64,000 bases of DNA from Clostridia bacterium (lineage in GTDB: Bacteria > Bacillota > Clostridia > Acetivibrionales > DSM-2933), in assembly GCA_026416815.1 (NCBI GenBank), contig JAOAEJ010000011.1:1-64000 (forward strand), in the 5' to 3' direction. Every line of letters starts with the position of its first letter. Position 1 is the stretch's first letter. Positions 36,029 to 45,007 of the stretch are shown piece after piece. The position numbers and the translations under genes are program-made. Below the pieces are notes generated by a model. It was not told the origin of the DNA. It saw only the letters and a list, made by a program, of their open reading frames with translations, and searched no databases.

Positions 36029-36880
36029 ATGCAGCAGTATAATATTTTATCTGTAGATGAATTTGGAGTTACAAGACTAGAGCTCTTAGGGATGTTAAAA
36101 GGCTTAAATGTCAATGTAATAGGAGTAAGAAATGAAGTAGAGGCTGTAAATGCCTTACATGATAACAAGGCAAAAATTAATGCTATTGTGTGGACGATAA
36201 ACTCAATTGACTTTGAGGAGTTTGGCGCTATTAAGCAAGTAAAAAGTAAGGAAGCCTATAAAGCCATTCCTGTTATAATCATTTCAAAATTCACTGATAA
36301 AAGATATGTAATAAAGGCTATAGAAGCCGGTGCAACCGAATACATAGTCAAGCCCTATGATGAGAATACTGTTTTAAAGAAGTTAGGCAGCATCCTTGGA
36401 ATACAGGTTGAAAAAAATAAAGGTCCCAGATATGAGGATGATATAAAAACATTTAACTTTATGGAAATGTTTATAAAGGAGATTAAGTCTGCAAGTAGAG
36501 GGATGTATGCTCTATCAATAATGATGGTATCGGTAATTGTACACGATCAACAAACTCGTGAAAATGGAAGTGCAGAAGAATTAATAGAACTATTTAATAA
36601 AGTAGTTAAGACAAAGCTCAGAGAGACCGATTCATCATTTCATTATGGAGCAGATAATTTGATAATACTTCTTCCTTTTGCAAATAAAGAGGGTGTCGCG
36701 GTTGTAGAGAAAAAACTACAAAACCTGTTCAACACCCATTCATTGATTAAACAGAAGAATAAGGGTTATAAGTTGATTAGCGCAGCAGTTTCCTTCCCAG
36801 ACGACGGGAAGATAAGAGACAAGCTGCTTGAAAGGTTGGAAAAAAACCTTGAGCAATGTATAAAAACAAGTAAACCCTAA
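36029..36880 (+). CDS. Degenerate receiver / GGDEF-like regulatory protein
   Basis: 283 aa. Residues 1-120 fold like a response-regulator receiver: the acidic pair D10-E11 and the switch Lys in YIVKPYDE (K108) are kept, but the phosphoacceptor position in IVWTINSID is Thr56 rather than Asp. Residues about 140-283 resemble a GGDEF domain in which the signature is YGADNLIILLP (GADNL in place of GGDEF), so cyclase activity is unlikely. It is probably a phosphorylation-independent sensor or binding protein. GGAGGG precedes the ATG. Convergent with the LexA-like gene. Confidence 0.75.
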   Translation: MQQYNILSVDEFGVTRLELLGMLKGLNVNVIGVRNEVEAVNALHDNKAKINAIVWTINSIDFEEFGAIKQVKSKEAYKAIPVIIISKFTDKRYVIKAIEAGATEYIVKPYDENTVLKKLGSILGIQVEKNKGPRYEDDIKTFNFMEMFIKEIKSASRGMYALSIMMVSVIVHDQQTRENGSAEELIELFNKVVKTKLRETDSSFHYGADNLIILLPFANKEGVAVVEKKLQNLFNTHSLIKQKNKGYKLISAAVSFPDDGKIRDKLLERLEKNLEQCIKTSKP

Positions 36881-36906
36881 TCTATTTGATCTTATAGGTT
36901 TCCAAT

Positions 36907-36985
36907 AGTGTTGTGCTTAAAATGTACTTACCCGATGTTGTGCACCGTTATTAGAATTGGATTCTATTACGGTGCACAGCATTTA
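36907..36985. repeat. Repeat D-like hairpin (copy 3, divergent), shared terminator
   Basis: Contains GTGCACCGT (36940-36948) and ACGGTGCAC (36969-36977) flanking GAATTGGATTCTATT, the same layout as the right half of D1 and D2 but with different stem bases. It lies between convergent genes and can terminate both. Confidence 0.6.
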
Positions 36986-36994
36986 TTATTTATT

Positions 36995-37630
36995 TTAGTA
37001 TTTTGTGTACTTTCCAATTAGCTTACCAATCATGATAATCTCATCCTTGGCAAATACCTCTTTACCTACAAGATTGCTGTCAGCTTTTAATTTTATCAGG
37101 TTCATATCGTTATCGGAGAAATAATGTCTCAAAAGGACGTGTCCCTCATATTCGACGACTACTATATCCCCGTCTTTGATATCGGTACCTTGTGATAAAA
37201 TCAACATATCTTCATACTTTATACCACTTTCAAGGAGGCTGTTATCAGGGCATTGTACCATAAAGCATCCTTCGTTTAAGCCTGTTATCTCTGGAGAAAC
37301 AGGGTGATATTTTTTAATATTATATATATTAAGTAAGTCGCTTATATTACGTTTGGATATTTTTTTTATCTCAGGCAAATAAAAAGGACTTAAATACTGA
37401 GAGTTGTTTGATACAAGCTGAATGGATCGAGCCATACCAAGCTCCCTCTTTATTACACCTTTCTGTTCAAGTCTGTTAAGAATCCCCTGAACTGCACCGG
37501 GAGTCTTTTCTCCCACCATCTCGCCGATTTCCCTTACAGTAGGAGGTATCCCCCGTTGTTTTATAAAGGTTTCAATTGCAGAATAAACCTTTTTTTGTTT
37601 TGATGTCAGTGAATTAAAATCTGCAGACAC
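36995..37630 (-). CDS. LexA-like repressor, apparently without self-cleavage residues
   Basis: 211 aa. The N-terminal LexA winged helix is clear: LTSKQKKVYSAIETFIKQRG, PPTVREIGEMVGEKTPGAVQ, LNRLEQKGVIKRE. In the C-terminal S24-like domain the nucleophile Ser is kept in CPDNSLLESGI, but the position of the general-base Lys (VxVKR in LexA) is Arg in HVLLRHYF, and no Ala-Gly cleavage site is visible in the linker (LSPFYLPEIKKISKRN). GTG 37630 fits AAAGGGTGG. It may be a LexA paralog that binds DNA but does not self-cleave. A palindrome and promoter lie upstream. Confidence 0.8.
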   Translation of the reverse strand: MSADFNSLTSKQKKVYSAIETFIKQRGIPPTVREIGEMVGEKTPGAVQGILNRLEQKGVIKRELGMARSIQLVSNNSQYLSPFYLPEIKKISKRNISDLLNIYNIKKYHPVSPEITGLNEGCFMVQCPDNSLLESGIKYEDMLILSQGTDIKDGDIVVVEYEGHVLLRHYFSDNDMNLIKLKADSNLVGKEVFAKDEIIMIGKLIGKYTKY

Positions 37631-37648
37631 TTCTACCACCCTTTAGCT

Positions 37649-37681
37649 ATTATATTTATTATGTTTTTGCAACTTTGCAAA
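37649..37681 (-). promoter_or_regulatory. Promoter and putative operator of the LexA-like gene
   Basis: On the minus strand a TATAAT (37649-37654) is followed upstream by a perfect 16-bp palindrome TTTGCAACTTTGCAAA (37666-37681) covering the -35 area. It is unlike the Bacillus LexA box (CGAACN4GTTCG) but well placed for autoregulation. Confidence 0.5.
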
Positions 37682-37994
37682 TTTGAAATTAGATAGAGCT
37701 TCATTACTCAGTGATTAGCTGCTTATTAACTAATACCCATCCCAAAAAGAAAATAGAAAATTACTGCATTAACTCTGACTTGCGATAAAATAAGCATACG
37801 TTTGCTTCTATAGATTAAGGTCAAATACCATCATATAGTGTAACAGAGTTTATAGATTATTTCAAATTATATAATAACAATTATGTAAATTGAATACATG
37901 CAAAAAGTTACAAATGTATGCATAATTCTTAGTATTTATGTTAAATAATAAAAAAATAAAGTAAATAACAATTATTTTGAAATTTAATATGTGG

Positions 37995-38096
37995 GGATAC
38001 CCAAAGTTAAACTTAATGATTGACCGCTAGGGAAACCCCGGTGATAAGTGGTGGTTTCCTAACTGGGAAAAATCACTTTTAAGTTTGGTTATCTAT
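37995..38096. repeat. MITE-like palindromic repeat C, copy 3 (divergent)
   Basis: The left end CCCAAAGTTAAACTTAATGA and right end TCACTTTTAAGTTTGGTTAT are imperfect inverted repeats, with an inner GGGAAACC/GGTTTCC pair. Its right end matches copy C4 at 51673-51738. Confidence 0.78.
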
Positions 38097-38166
38097 GGAT
38101 AACGAAGTCTAAACGACAATTGAGGTGTAGGGGTAGGGGCAAAATATTTTAACCTTAGGAGGAAAA

Positions 38167-39315
38167 GTGTTTAAGTTACTAAAAGGCGGACATTGCTTTA
38201 GCCCGGATGATATAGGAAAGAAAGATATATTGGTTGTAGGTAATACTATATACAAGGTTGAAGATGAAATCCAACCTAATGGATTATGGGATATCGAAAT
38301 ACTGGATTGTACCGGAAGGATTGTTTGTCCTGCCCTTATTGATCAGCATGTACATATTACCGGAGGCGGCGGTGAAGAGGGACCTATAAGTAGGGTACCT
38401 GAAATAGCATTTGGGGATATAGCTATGGCGGGTGTGGGTACAGTAGTAGGTGTTTTGGGTGTGGATAGTATAACAAGAAACATATCGGGTTTGCTAGCCA
38501 AGGCACGGGCATTAGAAAAAGAAGGGATAAGCACCTATATTTATGCAGGAAGCTATGGTGTGCCGACTGCTACCTTGACAGGTAAAGCAATCACCGATGT
38601 TTCCCTGATTGATAAGGTTATAGGTATAGGTGAGATTGCTATTTCCGATTATAGGTCTTCTCATGCATCTACTGAGGCGTTAAGAGAACTGGCATGGGAA
38701 GCAAAAGTAGGGGGTATGATCGGAGATAAAGCCGGGGTTATGCATATACATGTCGGTGATGGAAGGGAAGGGCTGGAACCCTTACTTAAACTACTGGCAG
38801 AATCGGAATTCCCGATAGATATGTTTGTGCCTACTCACATCAATAGGAATAAAAAGCTATTCGAGCAGGCCATGGAGTATGTAAGGAACGGCGGTAATAT
38901 TGACCTTACTGCAGGTGAAAAGACAGGTAAAGGCTACAGTGTACCCGACGCAGTAGAAATACTCCTGAAGGCTAATCTTAGCACTGAAAAAGTTACAATA
39001 TCGTCAGATGGTAATGGAAGTATGCCTTTGCCTGATGGTAGCAGCGGAGTAGGTAAAGTTACGCAATTGTACGACGATATAAGGGGCTGTATATTGGACA
39101 AAAAAATTAATACAGACCTGGTTTTGAAAATGGTTACATCAAATGTTGCAAAGGTATTGAAGCTTTATCCCCAGAAGGGTGCAATTAATCCCGGAAGTGA
39201 TGCAGATATATTGATATTGAATGAAGGTGACTTGTCTATAAACGGGTTTATTACCAGAGGTAAAACCATTATTTCCAATGGTAATCTAGTACAGAAAGGC
39301 AAGTTTGAAAAGTAG
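38167..39315 (+). CDS. iadA: Isoaspartyl dipeptidase
   Basis: 382 aa amidohydrolase. Cleaves beta-aspartyl dipeptides, including the beta-Asp-Arg released from cyanophycin. Metal ligands are visible in LIDQHVHITGGGGEEG, MHIHVGDG and the C-terminal SSDGNGSMP (Asp). AGGAGG precedes GTG 38167. Together with cphB and cphA downstream it completes a cyanophycin breakdown route to free Asp and Arg (inference from position; IadA also has general housekeeping roles). Confidence 0.93.
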   Translation: MFKLLKGGHCFSPDDIGKKDILVVGNTIYKVEDEIQPNGLWDIEILDCTGRIVCPALIDQHVHITGGGGEEGPISRVPEIAFGDIAMAGVGTVVGVLGVDSITRNISGLLAKARALEKEGISTYIYAGSYGVPTATLTGKAITDVSLIDKVIGIGEIAISDYRSSHASTEALRELAWEAKVGGMIGDKAGVMHIHVGDGREGLEPLLKLLAESEFPIDMFVPTHINRNKKLFEQAMEYVRNGGNIDLTAGEKTGKGYSVPDAVEILLKANLSTEKVTISSDGNGSMPLPDGSSGVGKVTQLYDDIRGCILDKKINTDLVLKMVTSNVAKVLKLYPQKGAINPGSDADILILNEGDLSINGFITRGKTIISNGNLVQKGKFEK

Positions 39316-39372
39316 AACATGAATATAGCATTATAAAAATGCTAATACTAAATTATAGAAAAGGGTGATTTT

Positions 39373-39642
39373 ATGGGTGAAATGAACTTTAGAAACGGCC
39401 AAATGACAGCAACGAGGGGTAGTGGACTATTTTTAGCAATAGGCTGGATTGCAGCTATACTATCTTTATTTATGTACCCATTTATATTTGGTGTAGTTGG
39501 TGTAATAATGGGAATACTTGCAACAAAAAATAATAACAGAGCAGGACTGGCACTAATTGTTACAAGTATAGTTTTTATGGGAATAGGATTGATTTTCAGT
39601 GGAGTAATTATGAACTACACCAGGCACTACTTAGGGATGTAA
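39373..39642 (+). CDS. Small membrane protein (DUF4190-like)
   Basis: 89 aa with two hydrophobic segments: about 18-46 (GLFLAIGWIAAILSLFMYPF and following) and 58-80 (ALIVTSIVFMGIGLIFSGVI). The segment GVVGVIMGILATKNNNRAGLA resembles the DUF4190 loop. The start has AAAGGGTG. Role unknown; followed by a terminator, so it ends the iadA transcription unit. Confidence 0.7.
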   Translation: MGEMNFRNGQMTATRGSGLFLAIGWIAAILSLFMYPFIFGVVGVIMGILATKNNNRAGLALIVTSIVFMGIGLIFSGVIMNYTRHYLGM

Positions 39643-39650
39643 GTTTAAAC

Positions 39651-39690
39651 AAAAGAAGCAAGGGACAATGTACTTGCTTCTTTTGTTTCG
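39651..39690 (+). terminator. Terminator after the small membrane protein
   Basis: Stem AAAAGAAGCAAG (39651-39662) with CTTGCTTCTTTT (39673-39684), then TGTTT. Confidence 0.85.
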
Positions 39691-39833
39691 TCTGTGGGTG
39701 ATAGTTACTGTAAACGTACCTATATAATTTGTATAAAAGGTTTTAAATAAGTAATTGTAGGTGAATAATATAAAAGGTTAGGGAAAAAATTATATTAGAA
39801 TTCCTACGTCTGTTATGAATCGGTAAATGGAAC

Positions 39834-39892
39834 AAGGTTATTTGCCCGGAGTGTTTGATTTATACAGTCCGGCAAATTGTAACCTCTTTTTG
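39834..39892 (+). other. Long imperfect hairpin upstream of cphB
   Basis: AAGGTTATTTGCCCGGA (39835-39850) can pair imperfectly with TCCGGCAAATTGTAACCT (39868-39885), followed by CTTTTT. It is a candidate terminator or attenuator; it matches no riboswitch I know. Confidence 0.45.
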
Positions 39893-39904
39893 CAGTTTGA
39901 GAGC

Positions 39905-40009
39905 TAGTGCTTTTTAACATAACAAATTTCTATTGATTCTAATGTTAAAAATACACTTCCTTGATTGTTGTGCCTTGTTGCTAGAAACGAATTCTGTTAC
40001 AAGGCACTA
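39905..40009. repeat. Dispersed repeat D, copy 1
   Basis: 105 bp, almost the same as 55492-55596 in the same orientation. Ends are TAGTGC and GCACTA. The right half forms a hairpin with GTGCCTTGT (39970-39978) and ACAAGGCAC (39999-40007) around an internal GAATTC. Confidence 0.88.
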
Positions 40010-40066
40010 GACTATTAATGCGCTTAAGCGAATATGAACAAGTACCATATATATTGGAGGGCAGCA

Positions 40067-40876
40067 ATGGAAGAGAAAGCAAAAGGTAATTTAGTGATAA
40101 TTGGAGGGGCTGAGGACAAGCACGGTGAAAGCAAAATCCTGAAGTATGTTGTGGATATGATAGGCGGTAGTGAGGCAAAACTTATGATATTGACTACACC
40201 TACCGAGCAGCCGGAAGAAGTGGGAAATGAATATAGAAATGTGTTTAGCAGGCTTGGAGTAAATAATATTGACGTATTAAATATAAATTCAAGGGATGAC
40301 GCAAACGTTGATGAATATGCCGAAAGGATAAAGAATTCCTCAGGGATTTTCTTCACTGGCGGAGACCAGCTCAGGATTACAAGCATACTTGGAGGAACAA
40401 AAGCTTATACAGCCCTGCAGGAGGGCTATAGAAACGGAGTAGCAATTATAGGTACAAGTGCTGGCGCTTCGGTAATGAGCAGCACAATGATAGTTGATGG
40501 CAACAGTAATGACCCGGCCAGAAAATGTACACTAAAGATGGCTCCTGGACTGGCTTTGTTGGAGGAAGCTATTATAGACCAACATTTTGACCAGAGGGGA
40601 AGGATAGGAAGACTTTTATGCGGAGTAGCTGAAAATCCCTATATGTTAGGAATTGGCATAGATGAGGATACAGCTATAAGGGTATATCCCGATGCACATT
40701 TCGAAGTGATCGGGACAAATGCCATTACTGTAATTGACGGAAAATCTATAAAAAGCTCCAATGTATCGGAATTGAAACCGGATGAAATATTGGCCATAAC
40801 CGATGTTACTCTTCATGTCTTACCTGCCGGTTATGGATTTGATATGTCAAAAAGAGAAGTGCTGAGACTGCATTAG
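40067..40876 (+). CDS. cphB: Cyanophycinase
   Basis: 269 aa serine peptidase of the S51 family. It hydrolyses cyanophycin to beta-Asp-Arg dipeptides. Features: NLVIIGGAEDKHGESKIL at the N-terminus, the nucleophile elbow GTSAGASVMSS, and the second half with DQHFDQRGRIGRLL. ATG 40067 follows GGAGGG (40057-40062); an upstream in-frame ATG at 40034 has no ribosome site. Between iadA and cphA, forming a storage-polymer locus. Confidence 0.95.
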   Translation: MEEKAKGNLVIIGGAEDKHGESKILKYVVDMIGGSEAKLMILTTPTEQPEEVGNEYRNVFSRLGVNNIDVLNINSRDDANVDEYAERIKNSSGIFFTGGDQLRITSILGGTKAYTALQEGYRNGVAIIGTSAGASVMSSTMIVDGNSNDPARKCTLKMAPGLALLEEAIIDQHFDQRGRIGRLLCGVAENPYMLGIGIDEDTAIRVYPDAHFEVIGTNAITVIDGKSIKSSNVSELKPDEILAITDVTLHVLPAGYGFDMSKREVLRLH

Positions 40877-40955
40877 GCCAAAATAACAAAGTAGTATTAG
40901 TGCAATCTCTTAATTTTAATTTAGTGTCGGAGCACTGCCTAGGAGGTTATAAGAA

Positions 40956-43607
40956 GTGCAGATTTATAGTATACAGAGCCTTGCCGGCAAAAACATATAT
41001 AGTCATAAGTCGGTAATAAAAATGGTATTAAATATAGGAGATTTACACGATAAAACATCAAAGGATATAGAGGGTTTTAACGAAACACTTATAAGCTACT
41101 TTCCAGGAATAAAAAAGCATTACTGTTCGCTGGGGTATGAGGGAGGATTCGTAGAACGGCTAAAAGAAGGAACCTATATGGGACATATTACCGAACACCT
41201 TATTCTTGAGCTTCAGACTATGATGGGCTATGAGGTTTGCTACGGTAAAACTCGTATTATAACCGAACCGTCATTGTATTACCTTATCTATGAGTTTAAG
41301 AATGAAAGATGTGCTATAGAGTGCGGCAAAGCTGGAGTAGAAATTATTTCAAGTATTGCAAGAGGAAAAAGCATAGACATACAGGCTATAATTGACAACC
41401 TGAAAAAAGTCACAGTTGAAAGCGAACTAGGCCCCAGTACAAAGGCCATATTTGATGAGGCGGTAAAACGAGGGATACCTATTACACGTGTAGGTTCGGA
41501 AAGTCTGCTCCAGCTTGGCTACGGTAAGTATTCAAGGCTTATTGAATCTTCCCTGACCGATGCTACAAGCTGCATTTCTGCAGATATCGCAGGCAACAAG
41601 CATCTTACCAAGCAGATACTGATGGACAATAATATCCCTGTACCTTACGGTGACATAGCGTACACCGAGGAATCAGCGGTACTATTGGCAAAGGATATTG
41701 GGTACCCTTTGGTGGTAAAGCCGTTTGATGGGAATCAAGGTAAGGGAGTAGCACTTAATATCCGGGATGAGGCTCAGGTAAGGTCAGCTTATAAAGAAGC
41801 TATTAAATATAGTAAGGCTGTAGTAATTGAAAGATATATTAAAGGCAAAGACTACCGTATCTTAGTTGTAGGCAATAAAGTATCTGCGGTTTCGGAGAGG
41901 AGACCGCCATCGGTTACCGGAGATGGAGTCCATACGATTAAAGAACTCGTAGAAATTGAAAACAGTAAGAGCCTCAGAGGTGACGACCACGAAAAACCCC
42001 TTACTAAAATCAAACTGGATACTGTGGCTAAACAGATTTTAGAGAGAAACAACATAGATGAAGATTATGTTCCTGCAGCAGATGAGGTTGTAAATTTAAG
42101 AGAAAACGGTAATATAAGTACAGGTGGCACTGCGAGGGATTGTACTGCAGAGATACATCCATATAATGCTGTTGTAGCAGTTAAAGCAGCTAAAGCCATA
42201 GGCCTTGATGTGGCAGGGATAGATATGACTATAGGAGATATATCAATACCTTTAGGTGATACCAATGGTGCAATAGTAGAAGTCAATGCGGCACCGGGAT
42301 TGAGAATGCATTTGTATCCTACCGAAGGTGAGGCCAATAATGTTGCAGCGGATATAATGGATATGATGTTTCCTGAATCAAAGCCCCATTCGATACCAAT
42401 TGTATCTATCACCGGTACTAATGGGAAAACTACTACAACCAGGCTCATCGGACACACCCTTGCACTGGCGGGCTTAAAGGTTGGTATGACCAGTACAAGC
42501 GGTGTATATATAGGTGATGAATGTATAATAAAAGGTGATAATACCGGGCCGGTGAGCGCAAAGATGGTTCTCTCGAATAAGGAAGTAGAGGCTGCAGTGC
42601 TTGAAACGGCAAGAGGCGGTATTGTTAGAAAAGGCCTTGGATATAACCTTGCAGATGTAGGAGTAATCGTAAACATAAGCGATGACCACTTAGGTCTGGA
42701 TGGGGTAAACAGCCTCCAAGATTTAGCTTTTGTTAAAGCGCTGGTAATAGAAGCTGTTAAGCCTGATGGTTATGCAGTTTTAAATGCAGATGATGAGATG
42801 ACAGATTATTTGCTAAAAAGGGTAGTAAGTAAGGTTATTGTATTTTCAAGGGAAGCTTCCAATCCACTAGTACTTGAACAGTTAGCGGCAGGGGGCAGAG
42901 CAGTGTATATAGATGGAGAAACGATATTCCTGCAAGATGGAGAAGAAAGGACAGCCGTAATAGATATTAGGGATATACCTATTACTTTTGACGGAGTGGT
43001 TGATTGCAACATAGAAAATTCCCTTGCAGCTACGTCAGCATTGTTTGCACTGGATATACCTGTAGAAACCGTAAGGTTAGGACTGAAATCCTTTAAGCCG
43101 GACATAACGACAAATCCCGGCAGGTTCAACCTCTTTGATATGGGAGATTTTAAAGTTATGCTGGACTACAGTCATAACACAGCAGGGTATAATGCTGTAA
43201 TGAATTCGGTACAAAGGATGGAGGCAACTAGACTTGTAGGTGTTATTGGAATGCCTGGGGACAGGCTTGACAGAAATATAAAAGAAGTTGGAGAGGTATG
43301 CGCAAAAACCTTTTCGAAGATTTATGTTAAGGAAGATAATGACTTAAGAGGAAGAGAGCCGGGGGAAGTAGCTCAAATTCTCTTTGAGGCTATTATAAAA
43401 GGTGGGTTTAGAAAAGAAAACATTGAAATCATTTACTCAGAATTGAAGGCTTTGGAAAGCGCAATGCTGGATGCTCAGCCCGGGGATTTGATAGTGATGT
43501 TTTATGAGGATTTTGATTCTGCAGTTGAATTGGTTAATACATTCAGGCAGGAACTGGAGCAGAATGTTATCCAGGAAGAAGATATAGTACAGGAGAATGC
43601 AGGGTAA
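40956..43607 (+). CDS. cphA: Cyanophycin synthetase
   Basis: 883 aa, normal length. It polymerises Asp and Arg into multi-L-arginyl-poly-aspartate. An N-terminal domain (about 1-160) precedes an ATP-grasp domain (about 210-480; YPLVVKPFDGNQGKGVALNI, then VIVEVNAAPGLRMHLYP) that adds Asp, and a Mur-ligase-like domain (about 490-880; SITGTNGKTTTTRLIGHTLA) that adds Arg. AGGAGG precedes GTG 40956 by 9 bp. A terminator follows at 43621. Regulation not evident. Confidence 0.96.
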   Translation: MQIYSIQSLAGKNIYSHKSVIKMVLNIGDLHDKTSKDIEGFNETLISYFPGIKKHYCSLGYEGGFVERLKEGTYMGHITEHLILELQTMMGYEVCYGKTRIITEPSLYYLIYEFKNERCAIECGKAGVEIISSIARGKSIDIQAIIDNLKKVTVESELGPSTKAIFDEAVKRGIPITRVGSESLLQLGYGKYSRLIESSLTDATSCISADIAGNKHLTKQILMDNNIPVPYGDIAYTEESAVLLAKDIGYPLVVKPFDGNQGKGVALNIRDEAQVRSAYKEAIKYSKAVVIERYIKGKDYRILVVGNKVSAVSERRPPSVTGDGVHTIKELVEIENSKSLRGDDHEKPLTKIKLDTVAKQILERNNIDEDYVPAADEVVNLRENGNISTGGTARDCTAEIHPYNAVVAVKAAKAIGLDVAGIDMTIGDISIPLGDTNGAIVEVNAAPGLRMHLYPTEGEANNVAADIMDMMFPESKPHSIPIVSITGTNGKTTTTRLIGHTLALAGLKVGMTSTSGVYIGDECIIKGDNTGPVSAKMVLSNKEVEAAVLETARGGIVRKGLGYNLADVGVIVNISDDHLGLDGVNSLQDLAFVKALVIEAVKPDGYAVLNADDEMTDYLLKRVVSKVIVFSREASNPLVLEQLAAGGRAVYIDGETIFLQDGEERTAVIDIRDIPITFDGVVDCNIENSLAATSALFALDIPVETVRLGLKSFKPDITTNPGRFNLFDMGDFKVMLDYSHNTAGYNAVMNSVQRMEATRLVGVIGMPGDRLDRNIKEVGEVCAKTFSKIYVKEDNDLRGREPGEVAQILFEAIIKGGFRKENIEIIYSELKALESAMLDAQPGDLIVMFYEDFDSAVELVNTFRQELEQNVIQEEDIVQENAG

Positions 43608-43620
43608 TGATAAAAAATAG

Positions 43621-43656
43621 GGACCGGAAGGGAAAAAGAACTTTCTGGTTCTTTTG
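43621..43656 (+). terminator. Terminator of cphA
   Basis: GGACCGGAAGG pairs with CTTTCTGGTTC (some G-T pairs) and is followed by TTTTG. Confidence 0.75.
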
Positions 43657-43668
43657 TCATTAATGCCT

Positions 43669-43697
43669 TTGTACTTTTAAATAATATCCAGTATAAT
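43669..43697 (+). promoter_or_regulatory. Sigma-A promoter for folE
   Basis: TTGTAC (43669-43674), 17-bp spacer, perfect TATAAT (43692-43697). The implied leader to the folE ATG is about 125 nt; no known riboswitch was recognised in it. Confidence 0.7.
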
Positions 43698-43830
43698 ATA
43701 GATTAATTATTAGAAAGGGCAGGGTTATTTAGATTGATTGCTAAACTTGCCGTTTCAAAGGTTTAAAGCCGGACAATATCTATTCTTAAATATAAATTAT
43801 AATTATATAGATGGTGAGGTTTGAAATACT

Positions 43831-44394
43831 ATGATAGATAAGGAACGTGTAAAAGCTGCTGTGAGAGAGATTCTCATTGCGATAGGTGACGACCCCGACA
43901 GAGAAGGACTTATTGAAACCCCCGATAGGGTTGCAAACATGTACGACGAGATATTTGCCGGGCTTCATAAGGACGCGAAAGAACATGTGAAGGTGTTTCA
44001 GGAGGAGAACCACGAAGAAATGGTGCTGGTAAAGGACATACCACTCTATTCGGTGTGTGAACACCATCTGCTTCCCTTTGTAGGTGTGGCTCATGTTGTA
44101 TATATACCGAGAAAAGGTAAGGTCATGGGGCTTAGCAAACTTGCAAGGATTGTGGATACAATTGCTAAAAAACCACAGCTTCAGGAGCGTCTTACCACTG
44201 AGGTTGCAAATGTAATTATGGAGACGGTAGATCCTATTGGTGTAGCTGTAGTGGTAGAGGCAGAACACTTATGTATGACCATGAGGGGAATAAAAAAGCC
44301 GGGTTCAAGAACTATCACGTCTGCTCTAAGAGGTATTATTAAAACCGATGCCAGGACAAGGGCGGAGGTTATGGCACTTATAAACGGTAGATAA
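43831..44394 (+). CDS. folE: GTP cyclohydrolase I
   Basis: 187 aa. It converts GTP to dihydroneopterin triphosphate, the first step of folate synthesis. Zn-binding [18 protein letters not shown] and [17 protein letters not shown] with the conserved His/Cys are intact, and [10 protein letters not shown] is typical. The ATG has GGTGAGG upstream. Other folate genes (folP, folB, folK) lie about 5 kb further on the same strand, separated by unrelated genes. Confidence 0.97.
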   Translation: MIDKERVKAAVREILIAIGDDPDREGLIETPDRVANMYDEIFAGLHKDAKEHVKVFQEENHEEMVLVKDIPLYSVCEHHLLPFVGVAHVVYIPRKGKVMGLSKLARIVDTIAKKPQLQERLTTEVANVIMETVDPIGVAVVVEAEHLCMTMRGIKKPGSRTITSALRGIIKTDARTRAEVMALINGR

Positions 44395-44396
44395 TA

Positions 44397-44426
44397 AATT
44401 AGCTGTCGCTTTGGCGACAGCTAATT
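44397..44426 (+). terminator. Bidirectional terminator between folE and the HD gene
   Basis: A 13-bp stem AATTAGCTGTCGC (44397-44409) with GCGACAGCTAATT (44414-44426) and a 4-nt loop between convergent genes. Confidence 0.88.
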
Positions 44427-44429
44427 ATT

Positions 44430-45005
44430 TTATATATGAAGAGATATATCAAGTCCAAACACATCTACAAACAGTTCCTTTTTTCTATTAAGCCTTTCAT
44501 TCAATTTCTCGGGAAGCACTTCGTCTATAGTTATCCTTACATCGGAATTTACTATACTAATATCCTTTATAGCAGCATCTTCCCGCGTATAATCAAGAGC
44601 ATCAGCCACCCTGAGTATAGAACTTAGCTTGAGTACCATATCCTTATCCTTTTTTGAGAGGCTAAGAGTATCACGGTGAACTCTTTTTCTATGATTATAG
44701 GCAATTAACGATACAAGACGTCTTTCCTCCTCAGGATACTCAGCCAGATTTTCATCTCTCGTAATAATATATAGGGTATGTTTGTTGTGCTTCTCGTCAT
44801 TTATAAAGCTGCCTATGTCGTGTAAAAGTGCTGCGTGGCTCAGGAGAAGCCTTTCGCTATTTCCGTAGCTGTGAATATGTCTTAGTGAATCAAATATTTT
44901 CAGTGAAGCTATTTGAACAAAGTTGGCATGTTTCTCGTCATAAGCATATTTGGCAGCCAGACTGAGGACCATTTGATTCAGCTCTTTTTCCTTTGTTGTA
45001 GCCAT
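44430..45005 (-). CDS. HD-domain protein similar to the C-terminal domain of Ppx/GppA
   Basis: 191 aa. HD metal-binding motif LLLSHAALLHDIGSFI (about 56-71) with a following His in IAYNHRKRVHRD and Asp in LRVADALDYTRED. This is the pattern of the helical HD domain that follows the phosphatase part of exopolyphosphatase/GppA, here as a stand-alone protein. Nucleotide or phosphate-ester hydrolysis is possible. Last of three co-directional minus-strand genes with two thymidylate-kinase-like genes, 2-3 bp apart from its neighbour. Confidence 0.8.
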   Translation of the reverse strand: MATTKEKELNQMVLSLAAKYAYDEKHANFVQIASLKIFDSLRHIHSYGNSERLLLSHAALLHDIGSFINDEKHNKHTLYIITRDENLAEYPEEERRLVSLIAYNHRKRVHRDTLSLSKKDKDMVLKLSSILRVADALDYTREDAAIKDISIVNSDVRITIDEVLPEKLNERLNRKKELFVDVFGLDISLHI

Positions 45006-45007
45006 TA

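Larger units (their letters stand above)
37640..38166. other. Intergenic region between lexA-like gene and iadA
   Basis: This 527-bp AT-rich gap holds the divergent promoter region, the TTTGCAACTTTGCAAA palindrome and repeat C3. No gene or structured RNA is evident. The stretch 37690-37980 shows nothing recognisable. Confidence 0.5.

Noticed and set aside
42065..42676. 203-codon minus-strand frame inside cphA
   Set aside because: Antisense to the conserved ATP-grasp/Mur-ligase region of cyanophycin synthetase; no start signal.
43698..43830. Tetrahydrofolate riboswitch in the folE leader
   Set aside because: The conserved THF-riboswitch segments I know are absent; no stable paired core was seen.
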